Shown in pieces: positions 8,771 through 17,330 of a stretch of 64,000 nt of DNA. A program made the translations under genes and the position numbers. Under the pieces are notes generated by a model. That model was not told the origin of the DNA. It worked only from the letters and a program-made list of their open reading frames with translations, and did no database searches. The stretch covers positions 248,001 to 312,000 of the forward strand of contig NZ_CP082161.1 of the NCBI RefSeq assembly GCF_023101665.1, written 5' to 3'. Positions within the stretch are counted from its first letter, which is position 1, and the number at the start of each line of letters is the position of its first letter. The DNA is from Bradyrhizobium sp. 195. Its GTDB lineage: Bacteria > Pseudomonadota > Alphaproteobacteria > Rhizobiales > Xanthobacteraceae.

Positions 8771-9952
8771 GTGTCGTTAGCGAAAAATGTCGATTTGTTG
8801 AGACGTCTGCCCAGGTTGGACGGTCGGCGCTTTGCCGAGCTTGGCCGCAGCGCTGATGTGTCCAGTCCATTGGAAGAGATCACGGGATTCGGCGACAATC
8901 CCGGAGCCTTGCGCATGTTCGCGTTCGTGCCGACGCAGTTGCAGAAGCCGCGCGCGCTGGTCGTCGTGCTGCATGGCTGCGGGCAGACGGCGGGGGGTTA
9001 CGATCTCGGTGCGGGCTGGTCGACGCTCGCGAAGCACTATGGTTTCGCGCTGTTGATGCCGGAGCAGCAGCGCATCAATAACGGCAATACCTGCTTCAAC
9101 TGGTTCAATCCGGAAGACACGGCGCGGGGCAGCGGCGAGGCGCATTCTATCCGCGAGATGATCGCGCACATGGTCGAGGCACATCGCATCGATCCCAAGT
9201 GCGTCTTCATCACCGGTCTGTCCGCCGGCGGCGGCATGACATCGGTGTTGCTCGCGACCTATCCTGAAGTCTTCGCGGCCGGCGCGATCATTGCCGGATT
9301 GCCCTATGGCATCGCCTCGAATCTGCGCGAAGCGCTGGACGGCATGTTTCACTCCCCGGTGCGTCCCGCGCGCGAGCTCGGCGATCTCGTGCGCAACGCC
9401 TCCGATTATCGCGGTTCCTGGCCGAAAGTCTCGGTGTGGCACGGCAGCGCCGATCGCACCGTCAATCCCGGCAACGCCAACGAGATCGTCAAGCAGTGGC
9501 TCGATCTGCACGATCTGCCGGAAGCGCCGATGGCGGAGACCAATGTCGACGGCTATCCGCGCCAGGCCTGGTGGAACAAGGACGGCGAGACGCTGGTCGA
9601 ATTCTACGCCATCACCGACATGGCGCACGGCACGCCGCTTGGGCTCGCCGACAACGATCAGCGCTATGGCGTCGAAGGCGCCTTCCTGATCGAGGCCGGT
9701 ATCTCCTCGTCCTATCACATCGCAAAATTCTTCGGCCTCACCAACTGGATTGCAGACGCTGCGAAGGCGGAAGCCAAGTCCGCAACCAAGTCTGCAACAA
9801 AGCAGGCGCTTTCGCCTGCGCCGCATCTCGCCCGCTCGATCCGTGCGGCCGTCGCCGAACAGCCGGCCGAGCCGAAGCGCGAGGAGGCCCGTGGCTTCGA
9901 TCTCGGCCAGATCATCACGCGCGCGCTGACCGCGGCGGGGTTGATGAAGTAG
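8771..9952 (+). CDS. Polyhydroxyalkanoate depolymerase-type esterase (PHB_depo_C-like, catalytic domain type 1)
   Basis: A 393-residue alpha/beta hydrolase. LVVVLHGCGQTAGGYD forms the oxyanion region, GLSAGGGMT near residue 155 holds the nucleophilic serine, and a DMAHGTPLG segment near 290 probably supplies the histidine. This pattern matches extracellular-type short-chain PHA depolymerases and feruloyl-esterase-like relatives. There is no signal peptide. I choose GTG 8771 because AGGA lies about ten bases upstream; a TTG at 8744 is an alternative. The C-terminal 80 residues are Ala/Lys-rich and low complexity. A perfect hairpin follows the stop codon. Confidence 0.85.
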   Translation: MSLAKNVDLLRRLPRLDGRRFAELGRSADVSSPLEEITGFGDNPGALRMFAFVPTQLQKPRALVVVLHGCGQTAGGYDLGAGWSTLAKHYGFALLMPEQQRINNGNTCFNWFNPEDTARGSGEAHSIREMIAHMVEAHRIDPKCVFITGLSAGGGMTSVLLATYPEVFAAGAIIAGLPYGIASNLREALDGMFHSPVRPARELGDLVRNASDYRGSWPKVSVWHGSADRTVNPGNANEIVKQWLDLHDLPEAPMAETNVDGYPRQAWWNKDGETLVEFYAITDMAHGTPLGLADNDQRYGVEGAFLIEAGISSSYHIAKFFGLTNWIADAAKAEAKSATKSATKQALSPAPHLARSIRAAVAEQPAEPKREEARGFDLGQIITRALTAAGLMK

Positions 9953-9957
9953 TCTCG

Positions 9958-9987
9958 CTGTCGTCCCTGCGAACGCAGGGACGACAG
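9958..9987. terminator. Perfect 14-bp hairpin between convergent genes
   Basis: CTGTCGTCCCTGCG and its exact complement are separated by AA, directly after the esterase stop and before the convergent gene at 10000. There is no T-tract, so it may be a processing or bidirectional termination signal rather than a classical intrinsic terminator. Confidence 0.6.
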
Positions 9988-9999
9988 CTGAGTTTGCGA

Positions 10000-10302
10000 C
10001 TACGCCGTCTGGTCGATCATCTCGATCGGCGTTGCCGTCACCTCGCCGCCGGAGACTTGCCGCGTCATCGCCGAATAGGTCTTGAAGAAGTCGCGCGACT
10101 GCAGCGTCTTCTGCGCATCCTCGTCGGCGACGCTGGCGAGATGGAAGTAGTGGCCGTCGTCGCGATTTTTCAGCACGCGATAGCCGATCCGTCCTTTTAG
10201 CTCCGGATCGCTGTCGATCGCCTTGATGAAACGGGCGATCTCCTGGTGCCAGGCTTCCGTCGTCCCGCTCTTGAATTCATATCGGATCATGAAGTGCTTC
10301 AT
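10000..10302 (-). CDS. Small dimeric alpha-beta-barrel-like protein, possible monooxygenase/quinol-oxidase fold
   Basis: A 100-residue protein starting at ATG 10302 (MKHFMIRYEFK) with GGGAG upstream. The pattern of an N-terminal beta strand, a helix with EIARFIKAID, and a later HYFHLASVADED strand-helix recalls small dimeric ferredoxin-like (ABM-type) proteins, but no catalytic residue is certain. It is divergent from the HxlR regulator at 10442 and shares a 139-bp control region with direct repeats, so it is probably the target of that regulator. The specific function is unknown. Confidence 0.75.
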   Translation of the reverse strand: MKHFMIRYEFKSGTTEAWHQEIARFIKAIDSDPELKGRIGYRVLKNRDDGHYFHLASVADEDAQKTLQSRDFFKTYSAMTRQVSGGEVTATPIEMIDQTA

Positions 10303-10360
10303 GTGACGCTCCCTGTTCGTCGTGTGCGTCATCATCTGCGGCTTGCGGACGATCCCGCAA

Positions 10361-10386
10361 GTATGGACAAAATTGATAGTATGGAC
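10361..10386. promoter_or_regulatory. Direct repeat GTATGGAC, candidate HxlR operator
   Basis: GTATGGAC occurs at 10361-10368 and again at 10379-10386, 18 bp apart, in an AT-richer patch between the divergent 10000 and 10442 genes. Its location suits an operator for the HxlR-type regulator; this is inference. Confidence 0.4.
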
Positions 10387-10441
10387 TTTTTCGACGTCGC
10401 TCCTATCCTCATTGCAGCTGGATGCGCATGGAGGAGACGAC

Positions 10442-10810
10442 ATGGCAAAGGCAATGCCGGCGCGAACCTGTCCGGTCGCGGCCTTTCAGAAGATGATCAG
10501 CGGCAAGTACAAGCTGCGCATCGTCTGGGACCTCAAGGACGGCCCGCGCCGCTATGGCGAGATCCGCAGCGGACTGTTGCGCGGCACGAGCGGAAGCGCG
10601 GAGATCACCCCGCGCGTGCTCAGCCGGGAGCTGAAAGCGCTGACGATGAGCGGCCTGATCGACCGCAAGGATTTTGGCGAGGTGCCGCCGAAAGTCGAGT
10701 ATCGCCTGACCCGCAAGGGCAAGAGCTTCGTGCCCGTCGTCGCGGCGATCCGCGAGTGGGGCGAGCGTCACCTCGGCGAAGCGGCGGCACTTACCGAGGC
10801 CGCCGAATAG
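10442..10810 (+). CDS. HxlR-family winged-helix transcriptional regulator
   Basis: A 122-residue protein with the HxlR core: CPVAAFQKMISGKYKLRIVWDL near the start, GPRRYGEIR, then the recognition helix ITPRVLSRELKALTMSGLIDR, and a wing with VEYRLTRKGKSF. The family's usual N-terminal Cys is present (TCPV). GGAGGAGA precedes ATG 10442 at ideal spacing. Most HxlR proteins respond to reactive electrophiles or quinones and control a neighbouring reductase or oxygenase; here the likely target is the divergent small gene at 10000. It ends 3 bp before the convergent metallo-hydrolase. Confidence 0.92.
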   Translation: MAKAMPARTCPVAAFQKMISGKYKLRIVWDLKDGPRRYGEIRSGLLRGTSGSAEITPRVLSRELKALTMSGLIDRKDFGEVPPKVEYRLTRKGKSFVPVVAAIREWGERHLGEAAALTEAAE

Positions 10811-10813
10811 CGC

Positions 10814-11482
10814 CTACGTCTCGCCGGTGATGAACGGATTGGTCATCCGCTCCTGGCCGATGCTCGAGCCGGCGCCATGGCCGCAGATGAAGCCGACGTC
10901 GTCGCCGAGCGGCAGCAGTTTGGTCAGGATCGAGTTGATCAACGTGGCGTGACTGCCGCCGGGCAAATCGGTGCGCCCGACCGAGCCGGCGAACAAGACG
11001 TCGCCGACATGGGCAAAACGCAATTCCTTGTTGAAGAACACCACGCTACCGGGCGAATGGCCGGGGCAGTGGAAGATCTCGAACGAGAGGTCACCAATCG
11101 ACACGGTGTCGCCCTCGGCGAGCCAGCGGTCGGGCGCAAAATTGCGTACGCCGGTCATGCCGAAGCGCGCGCCGCTCTCGACCACGTTGTCGAGCAGGAA
11201 CTTGTCCGCTTCATGCGGGCCCTCGATCGGCACCTTCAGCGCATCGCGCAGGTCGGCCGCGCCGCCGACATGGTCGATATGGCCGTGGGTCAACCAGATC
11301 TTCTCGACGGTGACGCCGGTCTGCTTGATCGCGTCCAGAATCTTCGGCACGTCCCCGCCGGGATCGATCACCACGGCCTTCTTGGTGGGCTCGTCCCAGA
11401 TGATGGTGCAGTTCTGCTCGAACAGCGTCACGGGAACGATGATCGCGCCCGCCTTGGATTGGGTGTCGTTTTGCTCGGTCAT
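10814..11482 (-). CDS. Metallo-beta-lactamase-fold hydrolase (glyoxalase II-like)
   Basis: A 222-residue MBL-fold protein. The zinc motif LTHGHIDHVGG lies near residue 64, HCPGHSPGS near 140, GDVLF near 160 and a final GHG near 203, so all ligands of a binuclear site are present. The short length and the AVVIDPGGD start fit YcbL-type glyoxalase II-like enzymes that hydrolyse S-lactoylglutathione or similar thioesters; the exact substrate is inference. The upstream gene on the same strand is the VWA protein, separated by a hairpin. Confidence 0.9.
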   Translation of the reverse strand: MTEQNDTQSKAGAIIVPVTLFEQNCTIIWDEPTKKAVVIDPGGDVPKILDAIKQTGVTVEKIWLTHGHIDHVGGAADLRDALKVPIEGPHEADKFLLDNVVESGARFGMTGVRNFAPDRWLAEGDTVSIGDLSFEIFHCPGHSPGSVVFFNKELRFAHVGDVLFAGSVGRTDLPGGSHATLINSILTKLLPLGDDVGFICGHGAGSSIGQERMTNPFITGET

Positions 11483-11536
11483 GGCGCCACAATGCCGATT
11501 TTTGCCATGCCGCCAAGCAAAAGATTCGGGCGAAGA

Positions 11537-11560
11537 CCCGGGGATCGACCTTTCCCCGGG
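11537..11560 (-). terminator. Hairpin terminator candidate after the VWA gene
   Basis: CCCGGGGA / TCCCCGGG form a perfect 8-bp stem with an 8-nt loop, 10 bp past the VWA stop codon. On the minus strand a short TCTTTTG follows some 13 nt later, so it is a plausible but weak terminator. Confidence 0.5.
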
Positions 11561-11570
11561 CCCGCCGCAA

Positions 11571-12689
11571 TTATCGCTTGATCTGCGCCTTCAACGTCTC
11601 CTGGACGACGCCGTCGAAGGACGAGGTCTTCTGCGATTTCGCGGCCCGCTCGGCGATGTACTTGTCGCGCTTGCCGACCAGCGCGGTGAGCTTCTCGTTC
11701 AGAGCCTTGCGCTGCTCGATCTGCCTGGTCACCTCGGCCTCGCGCTGCTCGGGTTTCATGGCCCGCAGGTTCTCGGGCAGGTCGGCGTCCTTGACGGAAG
11801 CGACGCTCGTCGTGCCCTTGGCCGCGTCCGCGACGAGATCGCCGCCGCCGGTGACGGCTTCGGCGGTCGCCGCGGATCGCTTGTTGATGTAGCTCGCCAT
11901 GTCGGTGGCGCTTGCCGGCGCCGCCTCCGCGATGCTGGCGGTCTGGCGCATCTTCATCTCGGTGTGCCGTTGCCGCTCGCGCGGGCCATAGGGGATCACC
12001 GTGCCGTTGAGCTGTTGCTGCAGGATGATGATGTTCTGGTCGTACGGGGTCTCGATCACCACGATCTGGCCGCCATCCTGCGGAATCGGAATGAAGCGGC
12101 CGCTGCCGATCTGCGCGATGTCGCGCCACACCCGCTCGGTATCGCGAGCATCGCCGGCAAGCACGGCGTTGACGATGATGTCCTTCTGCTTGGCGACCGC
12201 GAGCGTCGTCGGATATTTGGTGTCCTGGGCATAGTCCATGTGCGGTGGCGCGTCGCCGACCAGGAAGACGATGTGCCTGGTGTCGTTGCCCGGCGTCCAT
12301 TGCAGCTTGTTGACGGCGACGTCCAGCGCCTCGTTGACGCTTTCCGGCCAGTCGCCGCCGCCGCGCGCTTTCAGCTCCAGCAGATTGGCGTAGAGGTCCT
12401 GGATATCGCGGGTCAGCTCGATCTTCGAGGTCACGTAGTCGTCGCCGATGTCGCGATAGGCGACGAGCCCCATGCGGATGTCGGCGTCCGGGTTGGAATC
12501 GACGATCGTGGTGGCGATCGACCAGATCTTGCGCTTGGCGCCCTCGATCAGGCGCGCCATCGAGCCGGTGGTATCGAGCACGAAGGCGACCTCGACGGTT
12601 GGCCGCGCCAGGGCCGGGGACAATCCGGCCGACAGGGGCAGGGTGGCAAGAGCGAAGGCGAGCGAGCACAGTGTGATGCGTGACCTCAT
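11571..12689 (-). CDS. Exported von Willebrand factor A domain protein
   Basis: A 372-residue protein with a clear signal peptide (positively charged start, hydrophobic core, ALA cleavage near residue 28). The VWA domain follows at once: VAFVLDTTGSM is the MIDAS DxTxS form, with further metal-site segments near GGGDWPESV and VFLVGDAPPHMDY. The last 130 residues are charged, helical and probably coiled coil (repeated E-Q-R-K). ATG 12689 is fixed by GGAGGA upstream; the frame is open further to 12839 without support. It probably works in the periplasm in metal-dependent protein binding. No partner MoxR ATPase is visible nearby. Confidence 0.88.
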   Translation of the reverse strand: MRSRITLCSLAFALATLPLSAGLSPALARPTVEVAFVLDTTGSMARLIEGAKRKIWSIATTIVDSNPDADIRMGLVAYRDIGDDYVTSKIELTRDIQDLYANLLELKARGGGDWPESVNEALDVAVNKLQWTPGNDTRHIVFLVGDAPPHMDYAQDTKYPTTLAVAKQKDIIVNAVLAGDARDTERVWRDIAQIGSGRFIPIPQDGGQIVVIETPYDQNIIILQQQLNGTVIPYGPRERQRHTEMKMRQTASIAEAAPASATDMASYINKRSAATAEAVTGGGDLVADAAKGTTSVASVKDADLPENLRAMKPEQREAEVTRQIEQRKALNEKLTALVGKRDKYIAERAAKSQKTSSFDGVVQETLKAQIKR

Positions 12690-12923
12690 GGGGTCCTCCA
12701 GTGGTTTCGTCCCTCGGAACCGAAGTTCCACTGGCATCGCGGTGGGCTGAAGCCGGAACGAGGGCCGGATCGGCGCGAAATTACGGCGGAACTCGCGCCA
12801 TACGGACCCTGACGACGCCCTCACCGCCGCGGCCGTCACATCGTCGTCCTAAAGCCCTGTTGGTCTGAACCCTCGGCGCGATCCCGCGTTGCTGTCCGCG
12901 CGAGGGACATTTGGGGGGCGATC

Positions 12924-14522
12924 TTGGCTCAGAGCGATAGTAATTGGTGGCGCGACGGCATCTTCTATCAGATCTACCCGCGCTCCTTTCAGGACTCCAA
13001 CGGTGACGGCGTCGGCGATCTCGCCGGCATCCTGCAGCGGCTGCCTTATGTGAAATCGCTGGGGGTCGATGCGATCTGGCTGTCGCCGATCTTCCCCTCG
13101 CCAATGGCCGATTTCGGTTACGACATCTCCGACTATACCGGCATCGAGCCGCTGTTCGGCACGATGGAAGACTTCGATACGTTGATCGCTGCCGCCCACG
13201 ACAACGGCCTGAAGTTGATCCTCGACCTCGTGCCGAACCACACTTCCGATCAGCATCCATGGTTCGTCGAGAGCCGCGCCTCGCGCGACAATCCAAAACG
13301 CGACTGGTACATCTGGCGCGATCCGGGGCCTGACGGCGGCGTGCCCAACAACTGGCTGTCCGAGTTCGGCGGCAGCGCGTGGCAGTTCGACGAGACCACA
13401 GGTCAATATTATTATCACGCCTTCCTGGCCCAGCAGCCGGACCTGAACTGGCGCAATCCGGACGTCCGCGCTGCGATCTATGACGTGATGCGGTTCTGGC
13501 TTGAGAGGGGCGTCGACGGCTTTCGCGTCGACGTGATCTGGCATCTGATCAAGGACGCCGAATTCCGCGACAACCCGCCAAACCCGCATTATGTCGAGGG
13601 TCGGCCGCCGAACGAAAGGATCATGACGCAATATTCCACCGATCAGCCGGAGGTGCATGACGTCATTGCCGAGATGCGGCGCGTCACCGATGGGTATGGC
13701 GCCCGCGTGCTGATCGGCGAGATCTATCTGCCGCTGCATCGCCTCATGGCTTACTACGGCAACGACCTCACCGGCGCGCAGATGCCGTTCAATTTCGCGC
13801 TGCTCTCGACGTTCTGGAGCGCGCGCTCGGTCGAGACCATCATCGAGGATTACGAGAAGGCGCTGCCGCGCGGCGCGTGGCCGAACTGGGTGCTCGGCAA
13901 CCACGATCGCCCGCGTGTTGCGAGTCGCGTCGGGCCGGAGCAGGCCCGCGTCGCCGCCATGCTGCTGCTGACGCTGCGCGGCACACCGACGCTCTATTAT
14001 GGCGACGAGATCGGCATGCACCAGGTGGCCATCGCGCCGGAGGATGTCCAAGATCCCTTCGAGAAGAACGTGCCCGGCATCGGTGTCGGCCGCGACGGCT
14101 GCCGCACGCCGATGCAATGGGATTCCTCGCACTTCGGCGGCTTCTCCGCGGTGCGGCCGTGGCTGCCGCTGCCGGAGCATTATGTGCGCGACAATGTCGT
14201 CAATCTCGAAGCCGATGCGCGCTCGATCCTCAACCTCTACAAGCGCCTGATCGGCTTGCGGCAGAGCTGTCCGCCGCTGGTCGCGGGCAATTATCATCCG
14301 ATCGCGGCGCAAGGCGATCTTCTGATTTATCGCCGTGAAGCCGAAGGCAGGGCGGTGATCGTGGCGCTCAATCTCGGAGCTGAGCCGATCGCGGTGACGA
14401 CGAGTGCGATCCGTTTCGGCAGCGAGGTTTTGTTGTCGACATACCTGGATCGCGAGGGAGAGCGGATCGAAGGCGTGCTGGATCTGCGTGCGAATGAAGG
14501 GGTGATCGTTACTCCACCCTAG
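12924..14522 (+). CDS. GH13 alpha-glucosidase (oligo-1,6-glucosidase-like)
   Basis: A 532-residue GH13 enzyme. The four conserved regions are present: DLVPNHTS, GFRVDVIWH (nucleophile Asp), GEIYL (acid/base Glu) and NHDRPR (transition-state Asp). The QIYPRSFQDSNGDGVGDLAGI opening is typical of alpha-glucosidases, trehalose-6-phosphate hydrolases and isomaltulose synthases; cytosolic hydrolysis of short alpha-glucosides is the safest reading. The start is TTG 12924, preceded by a G-rich Shine-Dalgarno-like run; no ATG lies nearby. It is convergent with the trehalose-synthase-like gene at 14721, which suggests joint alpha-glucan/trehalose handling. Confidence 0.92.
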   Translation: MAQSDSNWWRDGIFYQIYPRSFQDSNGDGVGDLAGILQRLPYVKSLGVDAIWLSPIFPSPMADFGYDISDYTGIEPLFGTMEDFDTLIAAAHDNGLKLILDLVPNHTSDQHPWFVESRASRDNPKRDWYIWRDPGPDGGVPNNWLSEFGGSAWQFDETTGQYYYHAFLAQQPDLNWRNPDVRAAIYDVMRFWLERGVDGFRVDVIWHLIKDAEFRDNPPNPHYVEGRPPNERIMTQYSTDQPEVHDVIAEMRRVTDGYGARVLIGEIYLPLHRLMAYYGNDLTGAQMPFNFALLSTFWSARSVETIIEDYEKALPRGAWPNWVLGNHDRPRVASRVGPEQARVAAMLLLTLRGTPTLYYGDEIGMHQVAIAPEDVQDPFEKNVPGIGVGRDGCRTPMQWDSSHFGGFSAVRPWLPLPEHYVRDNVVNLEADARSILNLYKRLIGLRQSCPPLVAGNYHPIAAQGDLLIYRREAEGRAVIVALNLGAEPIAVTTSAIRFGSEVLLSTYLDREGERIEGVLDLRANEGVIVTPP

Positions 14523-14568
14523 CTGTCGTCTTGGATGAACAAAGCGAAGGCTCGACATCGCTATTCGC

Positions 14569-14685
14569 CGTCATTGCGAGGAGCTCGCGACAAAATTGCG
14601 TAGCAATTTTGCGCTGATGCGACGAAGCAATCCAGGATCCCTCCGCTGAAAGACTCTGGATTGCTTCGCTGCGCTCGCAATGACG
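14569..14685. repeat. Palindromic intergenic element, family C copy 1
   Basis: Arms CGTCATTGCGAG and CTCGCAATGACG enclose GAAGCAATCC/GGATTGCTTC and an extra internal ACAAAATTGC/GCAATTTTG hairpin. Relatives are at 59577 and 62230. It lies between the two convergent GH13 genes. Confidence 0.9.
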
Positions 14686-14720
14686 ATCGTTGCGGCAGCG
14701 GAGAAAACGACGGCATTCAC

Positions 14721-16421
14721 TCACCCCGGATGCTTATTCCCCCGCACCGTATCCTCGTCGATATCGCTCCGCTTCAGCAGATAATCCAGCCCGCCGACCC
14801 GGTACCAGCGATACCCGTAAGGCTCCAGCACGACGCGGTGCTGGCCGCGCTTGTCGGCGTGGCTGTGGTCCTCCGCGAGCAGGTTGATCAGGTGCGCGCC
14901 GGCCTCCCCTGATAGCCCCACCGAGAACGCGATCTCGCGCGGCTTTTCATCGAGGTTGTGCACGAACAGCACGGAATTGTTGCGCCAGTCGTAGCGCATG
15001 ATGAACACGGCGGGATCGCGCGTCGGGACGATGGCGAAATCGCCCCAGCCGACCTCCGGCACTTCTTTCCGCATGCGGACGATGCGCTCGGTCCAGTTCA
15101 GCATGGAGTTGGGATCGCGCCGCTGCTTTGCGACGTTGACGTGCGGATAGCCGTACGGTCCCTTGTCGATGACGGGGCACGCCGGCCTGTCGCTCTTGGT
15201 GAAGCCGCCATGCGGCTCGGTCGACCATTGCATCGGCGTGCGCGCGCAATTGCGCTCGGGCAGCGAGAGGTCGTCGCCCATCGCGATCTCGTCGCCATAG
15301 CGGATGACCGGCGTTCCGGGCAACGTGCACATCAGGCTGTAGGCGAGCTCGAGCCGCCTGCGGTCGCCGCCCAGCATTGGCGCGAGGCGGCGGCGAATGC
15401 CGCGGTCATAGAGCTGCATGTCCTTGTCGGGGCCGAACGATTTGAACACGGCATCGCGCTGCGCCTTGGTCAGGCGTCCCAGATCGAGCTCGTCGTGATT
15501 GCGCAGGAACAGGCCCCATTGCGCCGTGGCCGGCCGCGGCTTGGTCGCCTTCAGCGACTTCGCCAGCGGTCGCGAGTCGCCCGATGCCAGCGCATAGAAC
15601 AGGTGCTGGTTGACGTGGAAGTTGAACATCATGTGCATGCGGTCGGCGTCGTGGCCAAAATATTCCATGTCCGTCTTCGGCAGCACGTTGGCCTCGGCGA
15701 GGATGATGGCGTCGCCCTGCCGCCATTGCAGGAATTCGCGGAACGCGCGCAGCATGTCGTACTGCTCGACCGGATTCTTCACCTTCGCGCCCTTGGTCGC
15801 GATCACGAAGGGCACCGCGTCCATGCGGAAGCCGGAGACGCCGAGCTGGATCCAAAAGCCCATGATCTTGAGAATTTCCGCCTGCACGTACGGGTTCGAC
15901 GTGTTGAGGTCAGGCTGGAAATCGTAGAAGCGATGGAAGTAGTACGCGCCCGCCTCCTTGTCCCGCGTCCATGTCGATTTCTGCACGCCGGGAAACACCA
16001 TGCCCTTGTTGGCATTGGCGGGCTTCTTGTCGGACCACACATACCAGTCGCGATAGGGCGAGGCCTTGTCGCGCCGCGCCTCCTTGAACCAGTGATGCTG
16101 GTCCGAGGTGTGGTTGACGACGAGATCGATGATGATGCGGATGCCGCGCTGCTTGCAGCCATGGGCGAACTCGACGAAGTCGCCGAGCGTGCCGTAGCGG
16201 GCATCGACACTGTAATAGTCGGCGATGTCGTAGCCGTCGTCGCGGCCGGGCGAAGTCTGGAACGGCATCAGCCAGATCGTGGTGATGCCGAGGCCGTGCA
16301 AATAGTCGAGCCGGCGGAGCAGGCCCTTGAAATCGCCGATGCCGTCGCCGTCGGCGTCCATATAGGAGCCGACGGACAGGCAATAGATCACGCCGTTCTT
16401 GTACCAGAGATCGTCGATCAT
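14721..16421 (-). CDS. GH13 trehalose-synthase-like enzyme
   Basis: A 566-residue GH13 protein close to the catalytic part of trehalose synthase (TreS): the LWYKNGVIYCL opening, SPGRDDGYDIADYYSVD, and RRRLAPMLGGDRRRLELAYSLM are all TreS-like. Catalytic motifs are DLVVNHTSDQHHWF, GFRMDAVPF (nucleophile), LAEANVLP (acid/base) and LRNHDELD. TreS interconverts maltose and trehalose in the cytosol. The C-terminal maltokinase found fused in some TreS proteins is absent. ATG 16421 begins the homologous region; the frame is open to 16526 through repeat DNA. Alpha-amylase activity is the main alternative. Confidence 0.87.
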   Translation of the reverse strand: MIDDLWYKNGVIYCLSVGSYMDADGDGIGDFKGLLRRLDYLHGLGITTIWLMPFQTSPGRDDGYDIADYYSVDARYGTLGDFVEFAHGCKQRGIRIIIDLVVNHTSDQHHWFKEARRDKASPYRDWYVWSDKKPANANKGMVFPGVQKSTWTRDKEAGAYYFHRFYDFQPDLNTSNPYVQAEILKIMGFWIQLGVSGFRMDAVPFVIATKGAKVKNPVEQYDMLRAFREFLQWRQGDAIILAEANVLPKTDMEYFGHDADRMHMMFNFHVNQHLFYALASGDSRPLAKSLKATKPRPATAQWGLFLRNHDELDLGRLTKAQRDAVFKSFGPDKDMQLYDRGIRRRLAPMLGGDRRRLELAYSLMCTLPGTPVIRYGDEIAMGDDLSLPERNCARTPMQWSTEPHGGFTKSDRPACPVIDKGPYGYPHVNVAKQRRDPNSMLNWTERIVRMRKEVPEVGWGDFAIVPTRDPAVFIMRYDWRNNSVLFVHNLDEKPREIAFSVGLSGEAGAHLINLLAEDHSHADKRGQHRVVLEPYGYRWYRVGGLDYLLKRSDIDEDTVRGNKHPG

Positions 16422-16506
16422 CCGCCGATAGCCTCGGGTGGTTCCGCCGAGGTGCGGCGGCTGCGTGATAAGTGCGTGGGGGAGGGGAGGTTCCCACACA
16501 CTCGCC

Positions 16507-16654
16507 GTCGTCCCGGGGCGCGCCACTTGGCGCGAGCCCGGGACCCATAGCCACAGGGAGTAGTTTGGCGAAGATTCGGAGTGACCTGCTCACCCCACAA
16601 CAGCGCCTGTGGGTATGGATTCCGGGCTCGCGCTTCGCGCGCCCCGGAATGACG
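16507..16654. repeat. Palindromic intergenic element, family B copy 2
   Basis: Left hairpin GTCGTCCCGGGGCGCGCC...CCGGGAC, inner pair CCACAGG/CCTGTGG around a unique core, right hairpin with TTCCGGGCTCGCGC...GCGCCCCGGAAT. It lies between the divergent trehalose-synthase-like gene and mmcB, so it also sits in their promoter region. Confidence 0.88.
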
Positions 16655-16702
16655 GGTGGAGAGACAGTGTCCGCCTCAAACGGAATCGGCTATCCTCACC
16701 CC

Positions 16703-17191
16703 ATGGACAGCACCGCCCGCATCACCCTCGTGCCGCCGCCCGATCGCCGTCAATCCGAAACGGCGCTTGCCATCGCGCGCGGCTCGGCGCGCCTCTTACG
16801 TTCGCTCGGCTTCTCCTGCATCAGCGAATTGCCGCTGCCCTCGGGCCGGCGCGCCGATCTCGTGGCGCTGAACGAGCGCGGCGAGATCTGGATCGTCGAG
16901 ATCAAGTCGTCGGTGGAGGACCTGCGCGCCGACCAGAAATGGCACGAATACCGCGCTCATTGCGACCGGCTGTTCTTCGCCTTCACGCAGGACCTGCCGT
17001 GCGAGATCTTTCCTGAAGACACCGGCCTGATCGTCGCCGATGCCTATGGCGCGCACATGCAGTGTGAGGCGCCCGAGCACAAGCTCGCGGCCGCCACGCG
17101 CAAGCAGATGACGGTGCGGTTCGCGATGGCGGCGGCCTTGCGCATCAACCGCCTGGTCGACCCACAGGGACACGCGGAGTTTTGGGAGTAG
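16703..17191 (+). CDS. mmcB: MmcB-family DNA repair nuclease
   Basis: A 162-residue protein of the MmcB (DUF1052) family with a PD-(D/E)xK nuclease core: RRADLVALNERGEIWIVEIKSS provides Asp, Glu and Lys of the active site around residues 52-72. In Caulobacter, MmcB is an SOS-induced endonuclease linked to the ImuA-ImuB-DnaE2 mutagenesis pathway; that role is family knowledge and no imu gene is present here. ATG 16703 begins the conserved region; the open frame reaches back into the repeat at 16507. I see no obvious LexA box (GTTC-N7-GTTC) upstream. Confidence 0.85.
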   Translation: MDSTARITLVPPPDRRQSETALAIARGSARLLRSLGFSCISELPLPSGRRADLVALNERGEIWIVEIKSSVEDLRADQKWHEYRAHCDRLFFAFTQDLPCEIFPEDTGLIVADAYGAHMQCEAPEHKLAAATRKQMTVRFAMAAALRINRLVDPQGHAEFWE

Positions 17192-17212
17192 CGGCGCCGC
17201 AAACGTTGGTGC

Positions 17213-17303
17213 CGTAGGGTGGGCAAACCGCAGCGTGCCCACCACCTCTATCCAAAGCAGACAGATCGTGGGCACGGCGCTTTGCGCCTTTGCCCACCCT
17301 ACG
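17213..17303. repeat. Palindromic intergenic element, family A copy 2
   Basis: The same CGTAGGGTGGGCAAA...TTTGCCCACCCTACG arms as at 3932, with a different spacer of about 25 bp. It lies downstream of mmcB. Confidence 0.9.
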
Positions 17304-17330
17304 AGGCCTGTTTCCGACGAGACCTATGTC

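Noticed and set aside
12714..12735. GGAAC hexamers near the VWA gene as an EcfG stress promoter
   Set aside because: No matching CGTT -10 element was found at 16-17 bp on either strand; the pair is better seen as a small GGAAC/GTTCC hairpin.
12849..14558. 569-codon open frame antisense to the alpha-glucosidase
   Set aside because: It has no recognisable domain and mirrors the GH13 gene, whose four catalytic motifs are intact.
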